Positions 1 to 9,424 of a stretch of 64,000 nt of DNA are shown in pieces; within the stretch, counting starts at the first letter, position 1; each line of letters opens with the position of its first letter. The notes beneath the pieces are model-generated. The model saw only the letters and a list, made by a program, of their open reading frames with translations. It had not been told where the DNA came from and did no database searches. The DNA is from Auriscalpium vulgare (Eukaryota; Basidiomycota; Agaricomycetes; Russulales; Auriscalpiaceae). The position numbers and the translations under genes were made by a program. The stretch covers positions 1-64,000 of the forward strand of contig JAHBBC010000062.1 of the NCBI GenBank assembly GCA_019915015.1, read 5' to 3'.

Positions 1-262
1 CTACACTCTGAGTGCGTGCGACTGCATTCTGAGCCTCCACTCGCGACTTCACTTAGCCTCCGCTGGTCCGTGCGCGCGACTATCTGTCAGTGTCCTCTCT
101 GTGCGCTTGACTGTCTCTAAGCTTACACTCTCTGCGTGTGCGACTGTCTCTGAGCCTCCACTCGCGAGTTCTCTTAGCCTCTGCTCTCCGTGCGCGCGAC
201 TATCTTTTAGCCTCCAGTCTCTGTGCGTGCGACTGTTCTTAGCCTCCGCTCTCTGTGCGCTT
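1..262. repeat. Degenerate minisatellite at the left edge
   Basis: Six or so imperfect units of about 35-40 bp, each containing a version of 'agcctccgctctctgtgcg' followed by 'gcgactgt'. The array runs off the left edge. It lies just upstream of the Helitron protein and could be its 5' subterminal sequence, but the Helitron left end (5'-TC) could not be identified. Confidence 0.6.
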
Positions 263-359
263 TTCATAAGAAACTGCACCTCTGTCCCACCTCACCTGGT
301 TATTGATGACTCAGAGTCTGCTTTACATATCCAAAGAGACAACATCTAATACGACAATG

Positions 360-478
360 TCAATTTCGCCCGGAGTGGCACTGTCGAATGCGACAATTTT
401 GCCCAGAGCGGCACCGTCAAATGTGACAATTTTGCCCGGAGTGGCACCATCTAAAGTAACAATGTCCGGAGCGACTAT
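360..478 (+). repeat. 33-bp tandem repeat upstream of the Helitron N-terminus
   Basis: About 3.5 units of 33 bp, each reading roughly 'caattttgcccggagtggca' plus 13 bp. In the open frame starting at 303 they encode 11-residue repeats such as NATILPRAAPS and NVTILPGVAPS. They are followed by a hydrophobic stretch (about 526-600). This part does not look like conserved Helitron protein and may be untranslated leader. Confidence 0.6.
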
Positions 479-641
479 AAGCAAAATGATACTGTCCAAC
501 GTGACGCACGGTGAAGCACATCCCATGTGGGCAGCCATCAGCATAACACTTGTCATGTCAATTTGCATCATAACACTTTGCTTTATAATAAGGCTGCATA
601 TAAGATATGGCAGCTTTGAGCGCCGCAGCCGCAGCCGCATC

Positions 642-1365
642 ATGTCATTTGTAGGCGGAGGGCGCAAAGTGGTGACATGGTCATATGCAGAATTAATTCC
701 TTACATTGATAATCTTCAACTGGGAGATGATACAGGCCTATTCATGTTTGTCTCGCATGGCCCCAGATTGGATGACGACCCCTCACACATCCAAATGCAT
801 GTCCCGCTTGAACTGCTTCTGCGTCTGACATATGACAAACTCATTCAGATATGCAAGCTACATGATATCCCAGGATCAGGACGTACCCCTGTGGCTACCC
901 TCCGTGCACGCTTAGAGGCACACGTGCACATGGGAAAATGTGCTAACCATGTGACCACCTTCAATGCAGCCCGCACAGATAACAATGTTAACAGTACTCA
1001 ACGGGTTCAAAAATTACGACAGGCTATGAAAGGCACTGTGGATACTCCGGATTTTCCTCCAAAGCCTCCATCTAGATCGCTCATCCATCAGATTATATCT
1101 AACTACTGTGCGAGCTTGAATCCAGAACTAATATCTGAAAGTGCTTGTGCGGTATGTGCCACTATTTATCGACAAATTGACCTGACCCCATTCACAGCAG
1201 ATAGCTTCAATATGGATATTCTGAAAACAGAAAATACATATATAGCTCGCCAGGCGCGTTCATCGGTTGATGACTCCATCCTGCCTTTGGATGGTCCCCT
1301 TCTACATGACTCTGGTCTCATATGTAAGGATTGTCTTCGTCACATGAAAAAGGGCACTGTTCCGG
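642..1365 (+). pseudogene. Helitron protein, N-terminal fragment (SAP-like), cut by an LTR element
   Basis: The open frame begins at 303, but the family-like part starts at the ATG at 642 (MSFVGGGRK). It contains a SAP-like stretch (RLTYDKLIQICKLHDIPGSG) that may bind DNA. It then has paired cysteines (ACAVCATIY, LICKDCLRH) typical of the region just before DUF6570 in fungal Helitrons. The frame reads KKGTVP at 1348-1365 and then enters the LTR element, where it stops after six foreign codons. With one copy of the CCGG duplication removed, it joins in frame to the part starting at 5964 (VTALANGNW), so the insertion split a then-open coding frame. The upstream hydrophobic and repeat segment (303-641) may or may not be translated. 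Confidence 0.75.
1362..1365. repeat. Target-site duplication CCGG, left copy
   Basis: CCGG at 1362-1365 directly precedes the LTR (which begins TGATGGG on +), and CCGG at 5960-5963 directly follows the other LTR (which ends TATCA). Deleting the element with one CCGG restores the Helitron reading frame, which supports a 4-bp duplication. Confidence 0.75.
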
Positions 1366-1660
1366 TGATGGGTACCAGCCGGTAGTAGGGCGGTAATGTC
1401 TTGTATACCTATCCCTAGAGCACAGTGCACGGTACCGTTGTGTGAGGGGCGAGTCGTCAGTGGTCCCGAAGTCTCCGGGAGCGTCTCCGAAGTGGGAATG
1501 GGGTGGTCGTAGCGTGATAGCAGTGAGTTCGGGAGTGATCCAAACTAGGAAGGACGAGGAAGTGTGGGGATGTTACGATCTGCGGGGTGTCGAGTGGTCG
1601 TGCAACGTAGGCAAAGTCGAAGTTGAATGCCGTGGTTCCGAAGTGCCGAGGTGATGGAGT

Positions 1661-1726
1661 CGAAGTGCCGAAGTGATGGAGCCGAAGTGCCGAAGTGATG
1701 GAGCCGAAGTGCCGAAGTGATTGGGT
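1661..1726. repeat. 22-bp tandem repeat inside the LTR
   Basis: Three units with starts at 1661, 1683 and 1705, each with two gaagtg steps. The same array is present in the other LTR at 4878-4943. It is one local cluster of the CCGAAGT-type motif that recurs through the whole element. Confidence 0.8.
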
Positions 1727-2232
1727 CGAGGATGGAGTCGAAGTCGAAGTTGAATGACAAAGGAGGGTACGAAAGGCGAATACGATACGTGCGTCAAAGG
1801 CGAAGTCGAAGTCGGAGTCGAGATCCGAAGTCGAAGTCAAATACTATACGTGCGGCGTGCGGCGAAGGCGAAGTCGAAGTCGAAGTCGAAAGGTGCAAAG
1901 TCAGAAACGCTTTGACAATGCGAGAGGTCGAGGAGAGTCTCTAGCGTGAGTCTCACTATGAGGGGGAAGAAGGGGGCATATGATATGATCCAGAATATCG
2001 TACTGACAAGTCCTATATATACTACGAGTGATTCCGAAGTAATATACAACCGTGCGAACAAACAAGAGCATAAGTAGAACGAAACACGAAGCAAGTGGGT
2101 CAAGATCACAAGAAATGAGTAAGTCGCAAGCAAACGGTAAGTCGAACGCCATTGCTAGGAAGCCTGAGAAGAGTAGTCATGAAACCTAAGACAATGAAAC
2201 ATAAGGGACTCCACAGTGGGATTGTGCGCCTA

Positions 2233-2254
2233 ACTTCGGAACGCGTTCCGAAGT
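2233..2254. repeat. Perfect 22-bp palindrome with ACTTCGGA half-sites
   Basis: ACTTCGGA, then ACGCGT, then TCCGAAGT, fully self-complementary. A second copy lies in the other LTR at 5450-5471. ACGCGT is the core of MCB-type elements in fungi, but a regulatory role here is only inference. Confidence 0.85.
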
Positions 2255-2579
2255 CGCTGCGGCTATCGTCCGAATTTCCGAAGTATTGCGTTGCGTAGCG
2301 GTTCGACGCAGCTAGAAACGCTGCGAACCACATCTGGAGGGCTCGAGGTAGGGTCGGAATGGAGGGGACAATACTGGGAACGAGGGGGCAATGTTCTGGA
2401 GTGGATATGGCCTAGATGCGACATAGCCCAACAATCTGTGAGTGTTTCGACTCTGGATCACGTTTGGGGCGTGTCTGATGATGATGGGCTTGTGAAGTCT
2501 GGACCGAATCACGTGCGGGCGCTTCGCAAAGATCCGTGGAGGCTGTGCTAGCGGGCCGAGACCGGTGCGAGTTCGGAAT

Positions 2580-2599
2580 CCGAAGTCACGTGACTTCGG
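2580..2599. repeat. Perfect 20-bp palindrome around CACGTG
   Basis: CCGAAGT, then CACGTG, then ACTTCGG, fully self-complementary; second copy at 5797-5816. CACGTG is the core site of bHLH factors in general. The same seven-base arm flanks it on both sides, as in the palindrome at 2233-2254, with arm orientation reversed. Confidence 0.85.
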
Positions 2600-2742
2600 A
2601 AAGTTCGGAAGTGACTGGGTTGAAACCTCGGAAACTGCTGGCCAAGTTCCGAAGTCAGGTGACTCTGAAGCGAAACTCTCGACTTGACAAAAGTTCAAAA
2701 ATTGAAGTGAGATCTCCGCACACCGCAGAACCAGGCGTATCA

Positions 2743-2752
2743 CCTCCTCCAT
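2743..2752 (-). other. Polypurine tract of the LTR element
   Basis: Read on the minus strand, ATGGAGGAGG directly abuts the TG that starts the 3' LTR. In LTR retrotransposons this is where plus-strand DNA synthesis is primed. Together with the tRNA-like site at the opposite inner edge it fixes the element on the minus strand. Confidence 0.7.
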
Positions 2753-3300
2753 ACTTTGATACTGACCGTCCACGGTCAGAGCCCAATACGCGACGTGCGC
2801 GAGGATTCCGAGGTGCGCCATATGGAGTTTCCGAAGTGATGTGGCAAAGATCCGAAGTAGTTTGGCGAAGTCGCAAAGGATGATGGGTGCGCCGTGGTGG
2901 AAGAGGAAGATGCGAGTCATGGTGATGCGTCCATGTGCAAAACGCGAAGTATAGGAGGAATGCGTTGAGACAGGATGTTGGTTCGAGAGGTCGAGCGGAG
3001 GCGCGGCACTTCCGAAGTACCGTGGGAATCGACGATTGAACGCGAGGAAGAGGGATGTGAAGCCTAGGAATACTCCGAAGTTGATGCGACGAAGTTGCGA
3101 CTCCTCTGTATGTGCGACGGCCGTGGTGTGCGAGATGCTGTGGTCGGAGGAAAGGTTGATGTCTGTGATGTGGTTCCTAAGGACGTGAGGCGTCCGAAGT
3201 CCACGAAAGAATCCGAAGTTTCCTAACTCGAAGGTTGGCAGAGTCGAGCTGCGTGCTCGAAAACCAAGCGAACTGGGTCCGAAGCAATTGTAGCAGTGTT

Positions 3301-4367
3301 TCATCGGCTGCTCTGGGTTGCTATGAACGATGGTATTGCTGCCCGCAATGCCACGTGAAGTCGAAGTGTGGCCAATTGCAGAGAACATGCCTCCAGTGTC
3401 GAACATGCGTTGGTAAGTTCGGAAGAGGTTGAGAGGTGCTTGTCGATGATGCGGGGCATGATGAACGTCGAGACGTTGAACTGCGGGTGTTCAATTGGAA
3501 TGCGGCTGTAGCTGTCACTGGGAATGGGGCGAAGTGTGTCGAAGTTGGGGATGGTAGTTCGGATGTCCTGTACGAGTAGTGCGTCGTCTCCTCGGTAGCT
3601 CGGAAATGTTCCGAGGTGTGGAGTGAGTGGGATGGTGTCGTTCGCGTCGCTGCGTATCTCTGCGTCTTGGTTCGGGACTTGTTCAATGGTTGTACGCAGT
3701 GCAATGGGTGCGAAGCGAAGCTCCGGGGCGCTTGCGAAGTGCTCCAAAGGCGAGGACGTGGCAGCGGGGTCTTGTGCCTCGCTTGCGAACGCTGGATCCG
3801 AAGCGTCGAAGCAAACGGTGACCCAAGTCATGTTGCAGTCTTCTGGTTCGCGACGATGAGAAGATGTGAGCGGCACAGGAACGGGGGTGACATAGCAGAG
3901 GTTCGGAACGGTGTCGAATACTTCGGATGGCTCGTGCATTGCTGCAATGCCATCATACTCTTGTTCGAGAGCCTGTTGCTCGCGCAGCCAGGCCAACTCT
4001 GCGTCAATAGCCTCGATTTGTTCGGAAACGAGCGAAGTTGGAGGTCCTCCGGCTGGGGCGATGTCGAACATAATTGGATCAATGGTTCGGAAGTTTCGGA
4101 TGTCTTCTTCGGCTCCTGGGTAGAGGTTCGCGACTGCTTCCTTGAAGTCGTCGTAGGTACCAGGACCGTAGAATACTTCCATCGCGTCAACAAATCAGCT
4201 TCGTCAAGTTCAACGTACTTCTGTGCCCAATCTTTCTTGGCGCGATCACTGGTGATGTTCGCAGACGTGGTGAGCTTCTCAAGGTCAGAGAAGAACCTAC
4301 GGGGCTGTTTGGGATCGAACATCGGTGCAGTTCGTGCGCGGCGAGGGGGCATATACGAGGCCATCAA
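3301..4367 (-). pseudogene. gag: gag-like capsid gene, frameshifted
   Basis: Two overlapping minus-strand frames together make a fungal Ty3-type gag N-terminus. The first (4367 to 3828; family start at MPPRRARTAP, 4352) reads FDPKQPRRFFSDLEKL and DWAQKYVELDEADL. The second (4182 to 3301) resumes with FYGPGTYDDFKEAVANLYPGA, a block that normally follows directly. The switch, around 4180-4200, needs a one-base shift. After the YPGA block the second frame continues about 250 residues without the rest of gag, a zinc knuckle or pol. Capsid proteins of this type package the element RNA in cytoplasmic particles. The break may be decay or a ribosomal frameshift; decay is likelier because no slippery heptamer was evident. 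Confidence 0.75.
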
Positions 4368-4556
4368 TAGACAAGGGATGCGAAGGAGGCGAAGTGAATG
4401 GGATGTGGAAGGGATGAGGCGTGCGGAGGCGAAGTATCCGGCCTAGGTTCGGATGGTTGTTGCGATCGAGCGCTCGAAATCCGAAGTTGATTGGAGATGC
4501 GACACCTATATCAAAGGGAGTGGACACGTCCGAGGGCTTCGGAGGAATACTGACTT

Positions 4557-4578
4557 GGTCCCCTCGCGGTGGGCTCCA
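4557..4578 (-). other. Primer-binding-site-like sequence of the LTR element
   Basis: On the + strand this reads like a tRNA 3' end, CCTCGCGGTGGGCTCCA, ending in CCA. On the minus strand it is therefore TGGAGCCCACCGCGAGG, four bases inside the 5' LTR, the classical place for tRNA-primed minus-strand synthesis. The tRNA identity was not assigned. Confidence 0.65.
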
Positions 4579-4582
4579 ATAA

Positions 4583-5959
4583 TGATGGGTACCAGCCGGT
4601 AGTAGGGCGGTAATGTCTTGTATACCTATCCCTAGAGCACAGTGCACGGTACCGTTGTGTGAGGGGCGAGTCGTCAGTGGTCCCGAAGTCTCCGGGAGCG
4701 TCTCCGAAGTGGGAATGGGGTGGTCGTAGCGTGATAGCAGTGAGTTCGGGAGTGATCCAAACTAGGAAGGACGAGGAAGTGTGGGGATGTTACGATCTGC
4801 GGGGTGTCGAGTGGTCGTGCAACGTAGGCAAAGTCGAAGTTGAATGCCGTGGTTCCGAAGTGCCGAGGTGATGGAGTCGAAGTGCCGAAGTGATGGAGCC
4901 GAAGTGCCGAAGTGATGGAGCCGAAGTGCCGAAGTGATTGGGTCGAGGATGGAGTCGAAGTCGAAGTTGAATGACAAAGGAGGGTACGAAAGGCGAATAC
5001 GATACGTGCGTCAAAGGCGAAGTCGAAGTCGGAGTCGAGATCCGAAGTCGAAGTCAAATACTATACGTGCGGCGTGCGGCGAAGGCGAAGTCGAAGTCGA
5101 AGTCGAAAGGTGCAAAGTCAGAAACGCTTTGACAATGCGAGAGGTCGAGGAGAGTCTCTAGCGTGAGTCTCACTATGAGGGGGAAGAAGGGGGCATATGA
5201 TATGATCCAGAATATCGTACTGACAAGTCCTATATATACTACGAGTGATTCCGAAGTAATATACAACCGTGCGAACAAACAAGAGCATAAGTAGAACGAA
5301 ACACGAAGCAAGTGGGTCAAGATCACAAGAAATGAGTAAGTCGCAAGCAAACGGTAAGTCGAACGCCATTGCTAGGAAGCCTGAGAAGAGTAGTCATGAA
5401 ACCTAAGACAATGAAACATAAGGGACTCCACAGTGGGATTGTGCGCCTAACTTCGGAACGCGTTCCGAAGTCGCTGCGGCTATCGTCCGAATTTCCGAAG
5501 TATTGCGTTGCGTAGCGGTTCGACGCAGCTAGAAACGCTGCGAACCACATCTGGAGGGCTCGAGGTAGGGTCGGAATGGAGGGGACAATACTGGGAACGA
5601 GGGGGCAATGTTCTGGAGTGGATATGGCCTAGATGCGACATAGCCCAACAATCTGTGAGTGTTTCGACTCTGGATCACGTTTGGGGCGTGTCTGATGATG
5701 ATGGGCTTGTGAAGTCTGGACCGAATCACGTGCGGGCGCTTCGCAAAGATCCGTGGAGGCTGTGCTAGCGGGCCGAGACCGGTGCGAGTTCGGAATCCGA
5801 AGTCACGTGACTTCGGAAAGTTCGGAAGTGACTGGGTTGAAACCTCGGAAACTGCTGGCCAAGTTCCGAAGTCAGGTGACTCTGAAGCGAAACTCTCGAC
5901 TTGACAAAAGTTCAAAAATTGAAGTGAGATCTCCGCACACCGCAGAACCAGGCGTATCA
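4583..5959 (-). repeat. 5' LTR of the gag-only retrotransposon
   Basis: 1377 bp, partner of 1366-2742. It should hold the promoter for the minus-strand transcript. It has the same 22-bp array (4878-4943) and palindromes (5450-5471 and 5797-5816). No difference from the other LTR was noticed. Confidence 0.9.
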
Positions 5960-5963
5960 CCGG
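5960..5963. repeat. Target-site duplication CCGG, right copy
   Basis: Partner of 1362-1365. The Helitron frame resumes immediately (GTG ACC GCG CTA). Confidence 0.75.
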
Positions 5964-8900
5964 TGACCGCGCTAGCTAATGGCAATTGGTTGGGAGATAT
6001 CCCGTCAGTACTGCAAGGACTCTCATGGGCAGAAAAAATGCTGATTTCTCGGGTCTGTCATAACCGATGCGTAGTTCGCGTAATGTCATCTGGGATGCAC
6101 AAGATGAGTGCTAATGCTGTTTTCTTTTCTACGCCAACTCCTAAGGTATACGCAGCTTTGCCACCCAAGCGCGAGGATGTGAATGAAATTATAGGCTTTG
6201 TATATATTGGTCAGACAAAACCAACAGACAAAGACCTTAGACGGACCCCTCTACTTGTGCGGAGAAATAAAGTTGCATCTGCTCTCGAGTGGCTCAAATG
6301 CAATCATATTGATTATCGAGACCTTGAGATCTCCTATACCAATCTTGCTGAGTATGAGGAAGAAGGTGTACCTATTGTGACAGAGTATAAGTTATCAGCA
6401 GATGGAGGAACTGGTGAAAATAAATCTGTTAATACAGATGATGATGTGGCTACTACAGATGGTGCTTGTCCGTTCACAGTACATGCCCTGACTGGAAAGG
6501 AAATTGAAAGGATGTCTACAGAGCAGCTGAAGGCACAAGCTATGCAGCATCTTATTAATGGAGGTAAGGCTCTTGGAATTGGGCAGTCCAATACCCCTAT
6601 ATCTACCTATGACAATCCTCAGCTTTATCCACAGATCTTTCCTTGGTTGTTCCCATATGGCCTTGGTGGTGTCGGAAATGATAATGGTATCAAAGGTATG
6701 AGCAACAAAAGACGCTTGCACCACTTGCTTTTGTACCATGACAAACGTTTCCAATTTGAACCAATGTTTCCTCTAGTTGCTTTAAATCATCAGCAAGTCA
6801 AGAGCAGTGCATTGGGAGGATACCTTATGGCAAAACAAGCCAATTTTGGTCGCATCGCAGATCGACTTGCAAAGGTTGATGTTGGTGTTCTTACAGAGCT
6901 GATTGAACGTCTGGCAAAAGGCGAACATGTAAAGGCATCCACTGATGCTGAGAGTGCATGTTATCAAATATTAAATGATCTTGATTTTGTTGCTGCAGGT
7001 GTACCAGGGTCAAAGGCAAGCAAGAAGAATATGCGTAGTGAAATATGGTCTTTAATTTCTTACCTTGGAGCTCCATCTTGGTTTATTACCTTTGCACCAT
7101 CAGATGTTAATCACCCTATTGCACTATACTATGCTGGCCAGCCATCTGCTATATTCCCCACATTTTATGAGCAGGATGAGAGGGTACGATTGATAGCAAA
7201 TAACCCTGTTGCAGGCGCCAAGTTCTTTAAACTCATGGTTGACTTGTTTATCAAACATGTTTTAGGTGTCGGCTCTAAGCATTCAGGTCTTTATGGTGAC
7301 ACTGCCGGTTATTATGGCACTGTCGAGCAACAAGGGCGGCTAACATTACATTTGCATATGTTGCTATGGATCAAAGGTGTCCTTACTCCCCAAGAAATAC
7401 GTGATAAACTTCTTGATCGGAATTCAGACTTTCAGCGGGACATGATAGCATATCTCGAGAGTGCACATGCAGGTGAGTTTTTGACAGGATCCATAGATCA
7501 TGTGGAAGAGGCAATTAAGGAAGCTGAAAAGGAACATAATTATATTAAGCCATCTCTTGTGTTGCCTAAATGTCCACCCAAATTATGCAAATGTCACAAA
7601 GATGAGAGTAATGACACTTGTATGAATTGTGAGCCATATATTCAGTGGCAAAGAGAATTTGAATCTACTGTTGATGACCTTCTCTTTCGACTCAACAAGC
7701 ACAAACATCATGCTGGGTGCACTGATCCAAAACATGAAACATGTAAGTCCAGATTTCCACGAGATACAAATCCTACAACCACTGTTGACTCTGAAACGGG
7801 CAGCATTAATATGCGTCAAAATGAAGCATGGCTCAATACATTTTCTTATGTCCTTACTTATGTGCTTCGGTGCAACTCAGATGTCACAAGTCTGTTATCA
7901 GGCACAGCAATTAAGTCCATTATTGCATACATCACAGACTACATTACAAAAACACCTCTGAAAACACATGTCATGTTTGATGCTGTTCGCACTGTATTTG
8001 AACGGAATGCTACACTTGAGGATGAGAGCTTGACTAGTTTACAGAAAGCAAAGAAAGTGATGGTGCAAATTGTCAACAATATGAATGTGCGCCTGGAGAT
8101 TGGAGGGCCAATGGCATCCTTATATTTATTAGGACATCCTGACCACTATACAATGCATTTGTTTGCCAAGCTCTATTGGAAGAACTATATCAATGATGTC
8201 TTACGCTTTTGGTCACCAAATGATGACTCCTCCGATGATGCACCAGATGCTACAGTAGTTGTAAAGAATATCAAAGGATTCATAGTTGGGCAAAGTGCTA
8301 TTATGGACTATACGTGTCGGCCAAAAGAGTTGATACATATGAATGTCTATGACTGGATTCGAACATGTACTAAAATACTCAAACGTAAATCTAGAGCGAG
8401 ATCTGGTAAAGTTCAAGCAGACAAAAGGGATGCAGATATGGAATTTGACTCAGAATCTGAAGATAATGATGACAAGGCATCTGTCTACACCACAGACTCA
8501 GATGTGGAAGGACTCCATCTTGCAGAAGAAGACCCTGACTCAAATTACACTCCAAATGGTTCCAAACAGAATAAGAAACCCCGTCGGATGCAGTCTTATC
8601 AATTTATCTCTACCCATCCTCAACATGGCACGCATGAAGTTAGGGTATGTAAAGAAGATAAATCAAAAGTGCCAAATTTTTTGGGTGGATCTCTTCCAAG
8701 ACGCGATCAAGGTAACATTGAGGAGTACTGTTCAACTATGCTGACTCTATTCAAACCTTGGCGTGTCCCACAAGACTTGAAAGATAGTGGAGATACATGG
8801 CAAAGCACATTCGAGAGCCATGAATTTTCTGACAACCAAAGGCGGGTCATGAACTTTATGCAGATCAAATATGAATGCAATGATGCTAGAGATGATTATG

Positions 8901-9424
8901 CTGCTAAGCGCAAAGCAGGTAATGCAGAGGGAGATATGACAGGTAAAATATTTAATCAGATCTTTGAACATTTGGATCAGACTATTGAAGATGACGGTGA
9001 TACTAATGGAATAAATCTTACAGAATTAGCACAGGCCTTGGAAAGTCAGTGGCAGGTGATTGGGAAAAAGACTTTGAATCGATTAACCCAGATGACTCAG
9101 ATTGAAAAGGTGATGCATGAGACTGGTTGGCTTGAACGCAAGGGCAGCATTCCAATGGATATTGATACTGAGCCTCTGTTTGATGGGTCTGTAAAGTCAG
9201 CTGCACACTGGAAAACAGTACTAACTTTAGAGAAGCAAAAGGTAATAGATGGACGAGCTGAACAGGCATCTGCAGCAAGTGCCACCAGCTCAGCACAAGG
9301 GCAAAAGGAGGACCTGGAAAACACTGTGAAAGTGGTGGACCTTGCATATCTAACAGAGGCTCATATAGCAGGAACAGAAGAGCAGCGAGAGATTGTAACT
9401 AAGACTACCCAAATTTTACTTTGA
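5964..9424 (+). pseudogene. Helitron DUF6570 and Rep (Helitron_like_N) region
   Basis: The frame is open from inside the LTR, but Helitron sequence starts at 5964. First comes a DUF6570-like block (ALANGNWLGDIPSVLQGLSW, RVCHNRCVVRVMSSG), then the Helitron_like_N domain (SYLGAPSWFITFAPSD near 7060), which nicks and joins DNA ends. Rep hallmarks are visible: a His-x-His motif in LTLHLHMLLW (7349) and a two-tyrosine motif in YITDYITKTPLKTH (about 7930). An acidic linker follows around 8400-8560. The frame ends with a stop at 9422-9424 just before the helicase, where the family would continue into LNTEQKRAF. Reading on needs a one-base shift in the ATTTTAC run near 9410. It was originally one polypeptide with the fragment at 642-1365. 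Confidence 0.85.

Larger units (their letters stand above)
1366..2742 (-). repeat. 3' LTR of the gag-only retrotransposon
   Basis: 1377 bp, direct repeat of 4583-5959 at a constant offset of 3217. It begins TG and ends CA on either strand. It contains a 22-bp tandem repeat at 1661-1726 (unit cgaagtgccgaagtgatggagc, three units), gaagtc-type simple repeats at 1800-1890, and two perfect palindromes built on the ACTTCGG motif. It is the 3' LTR because the purine tract lies at its inner edge on the minus strand. Confidence 0.9.
2312..3406 (-). other. Long open frame of unknown meaning, from LTR element interior into the LTR
   Basis: A 364-codon open frame overlaps the end of the gag frame and runs across the purine tract into the 3' LTR. 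It begins with a short Cys-containing stretch (HCYNCFGPS) that recalls, but does not complete, a gag zinc knuckle. I recognise no domain. Much of the sequence is translated ACTTCGG-type repeats, so it may be open by chance because the repeats lack stops in this frame. Confidence 0.2.
1366..5959 (-). mobile_element. Non-autonomous gag-only LTR retrotransposon inserted in the Helitron
   Basis: Two 1377-bp direct repeats (1366-2742 and 4583-5959) flank 1840 bp of internal sequence. On the minus strand each LTR starts TGATACGCC and ends CCCATCA. A primer-binding-like site follows the LTR at 4583-5959, and a purine tract precedes the LTR at 1366-2742, so the element is transcribed on the minus strand. 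The only recognisable gene is a frameshifted gag. No protease, reverse transcriptase, RNase H or integrase is visible, and 1840 bp is too short for them, so mobility would depend on a related full-length element. All open frames of one LTR recur unchanged in the other, so the LTRs look identical and the insertion is recent. The target was the Helitron coding region, with CCGG duplicated. Confidence 0.9.

Noticed and set aside
1..262. CRISPR-like array
   Set aside because: Units are contiguous and degenerate without spacers, and the genome is eukaryotic; it is a minisatellite.
303..641. Transmembrane N-terminus of the Helitron protein
   Set aside because: The hydrophobic stretch lies before the first family-like residue and after 33-bp repeats; more likely leader sequence that happens to be open.
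1366..5959. The two 1377-bp repeats as a segmental duplication
   Set aside because: TG...CA ends, a target duplication, a primer-like site and a purine tract at the right inner edges fit LTRs far better.
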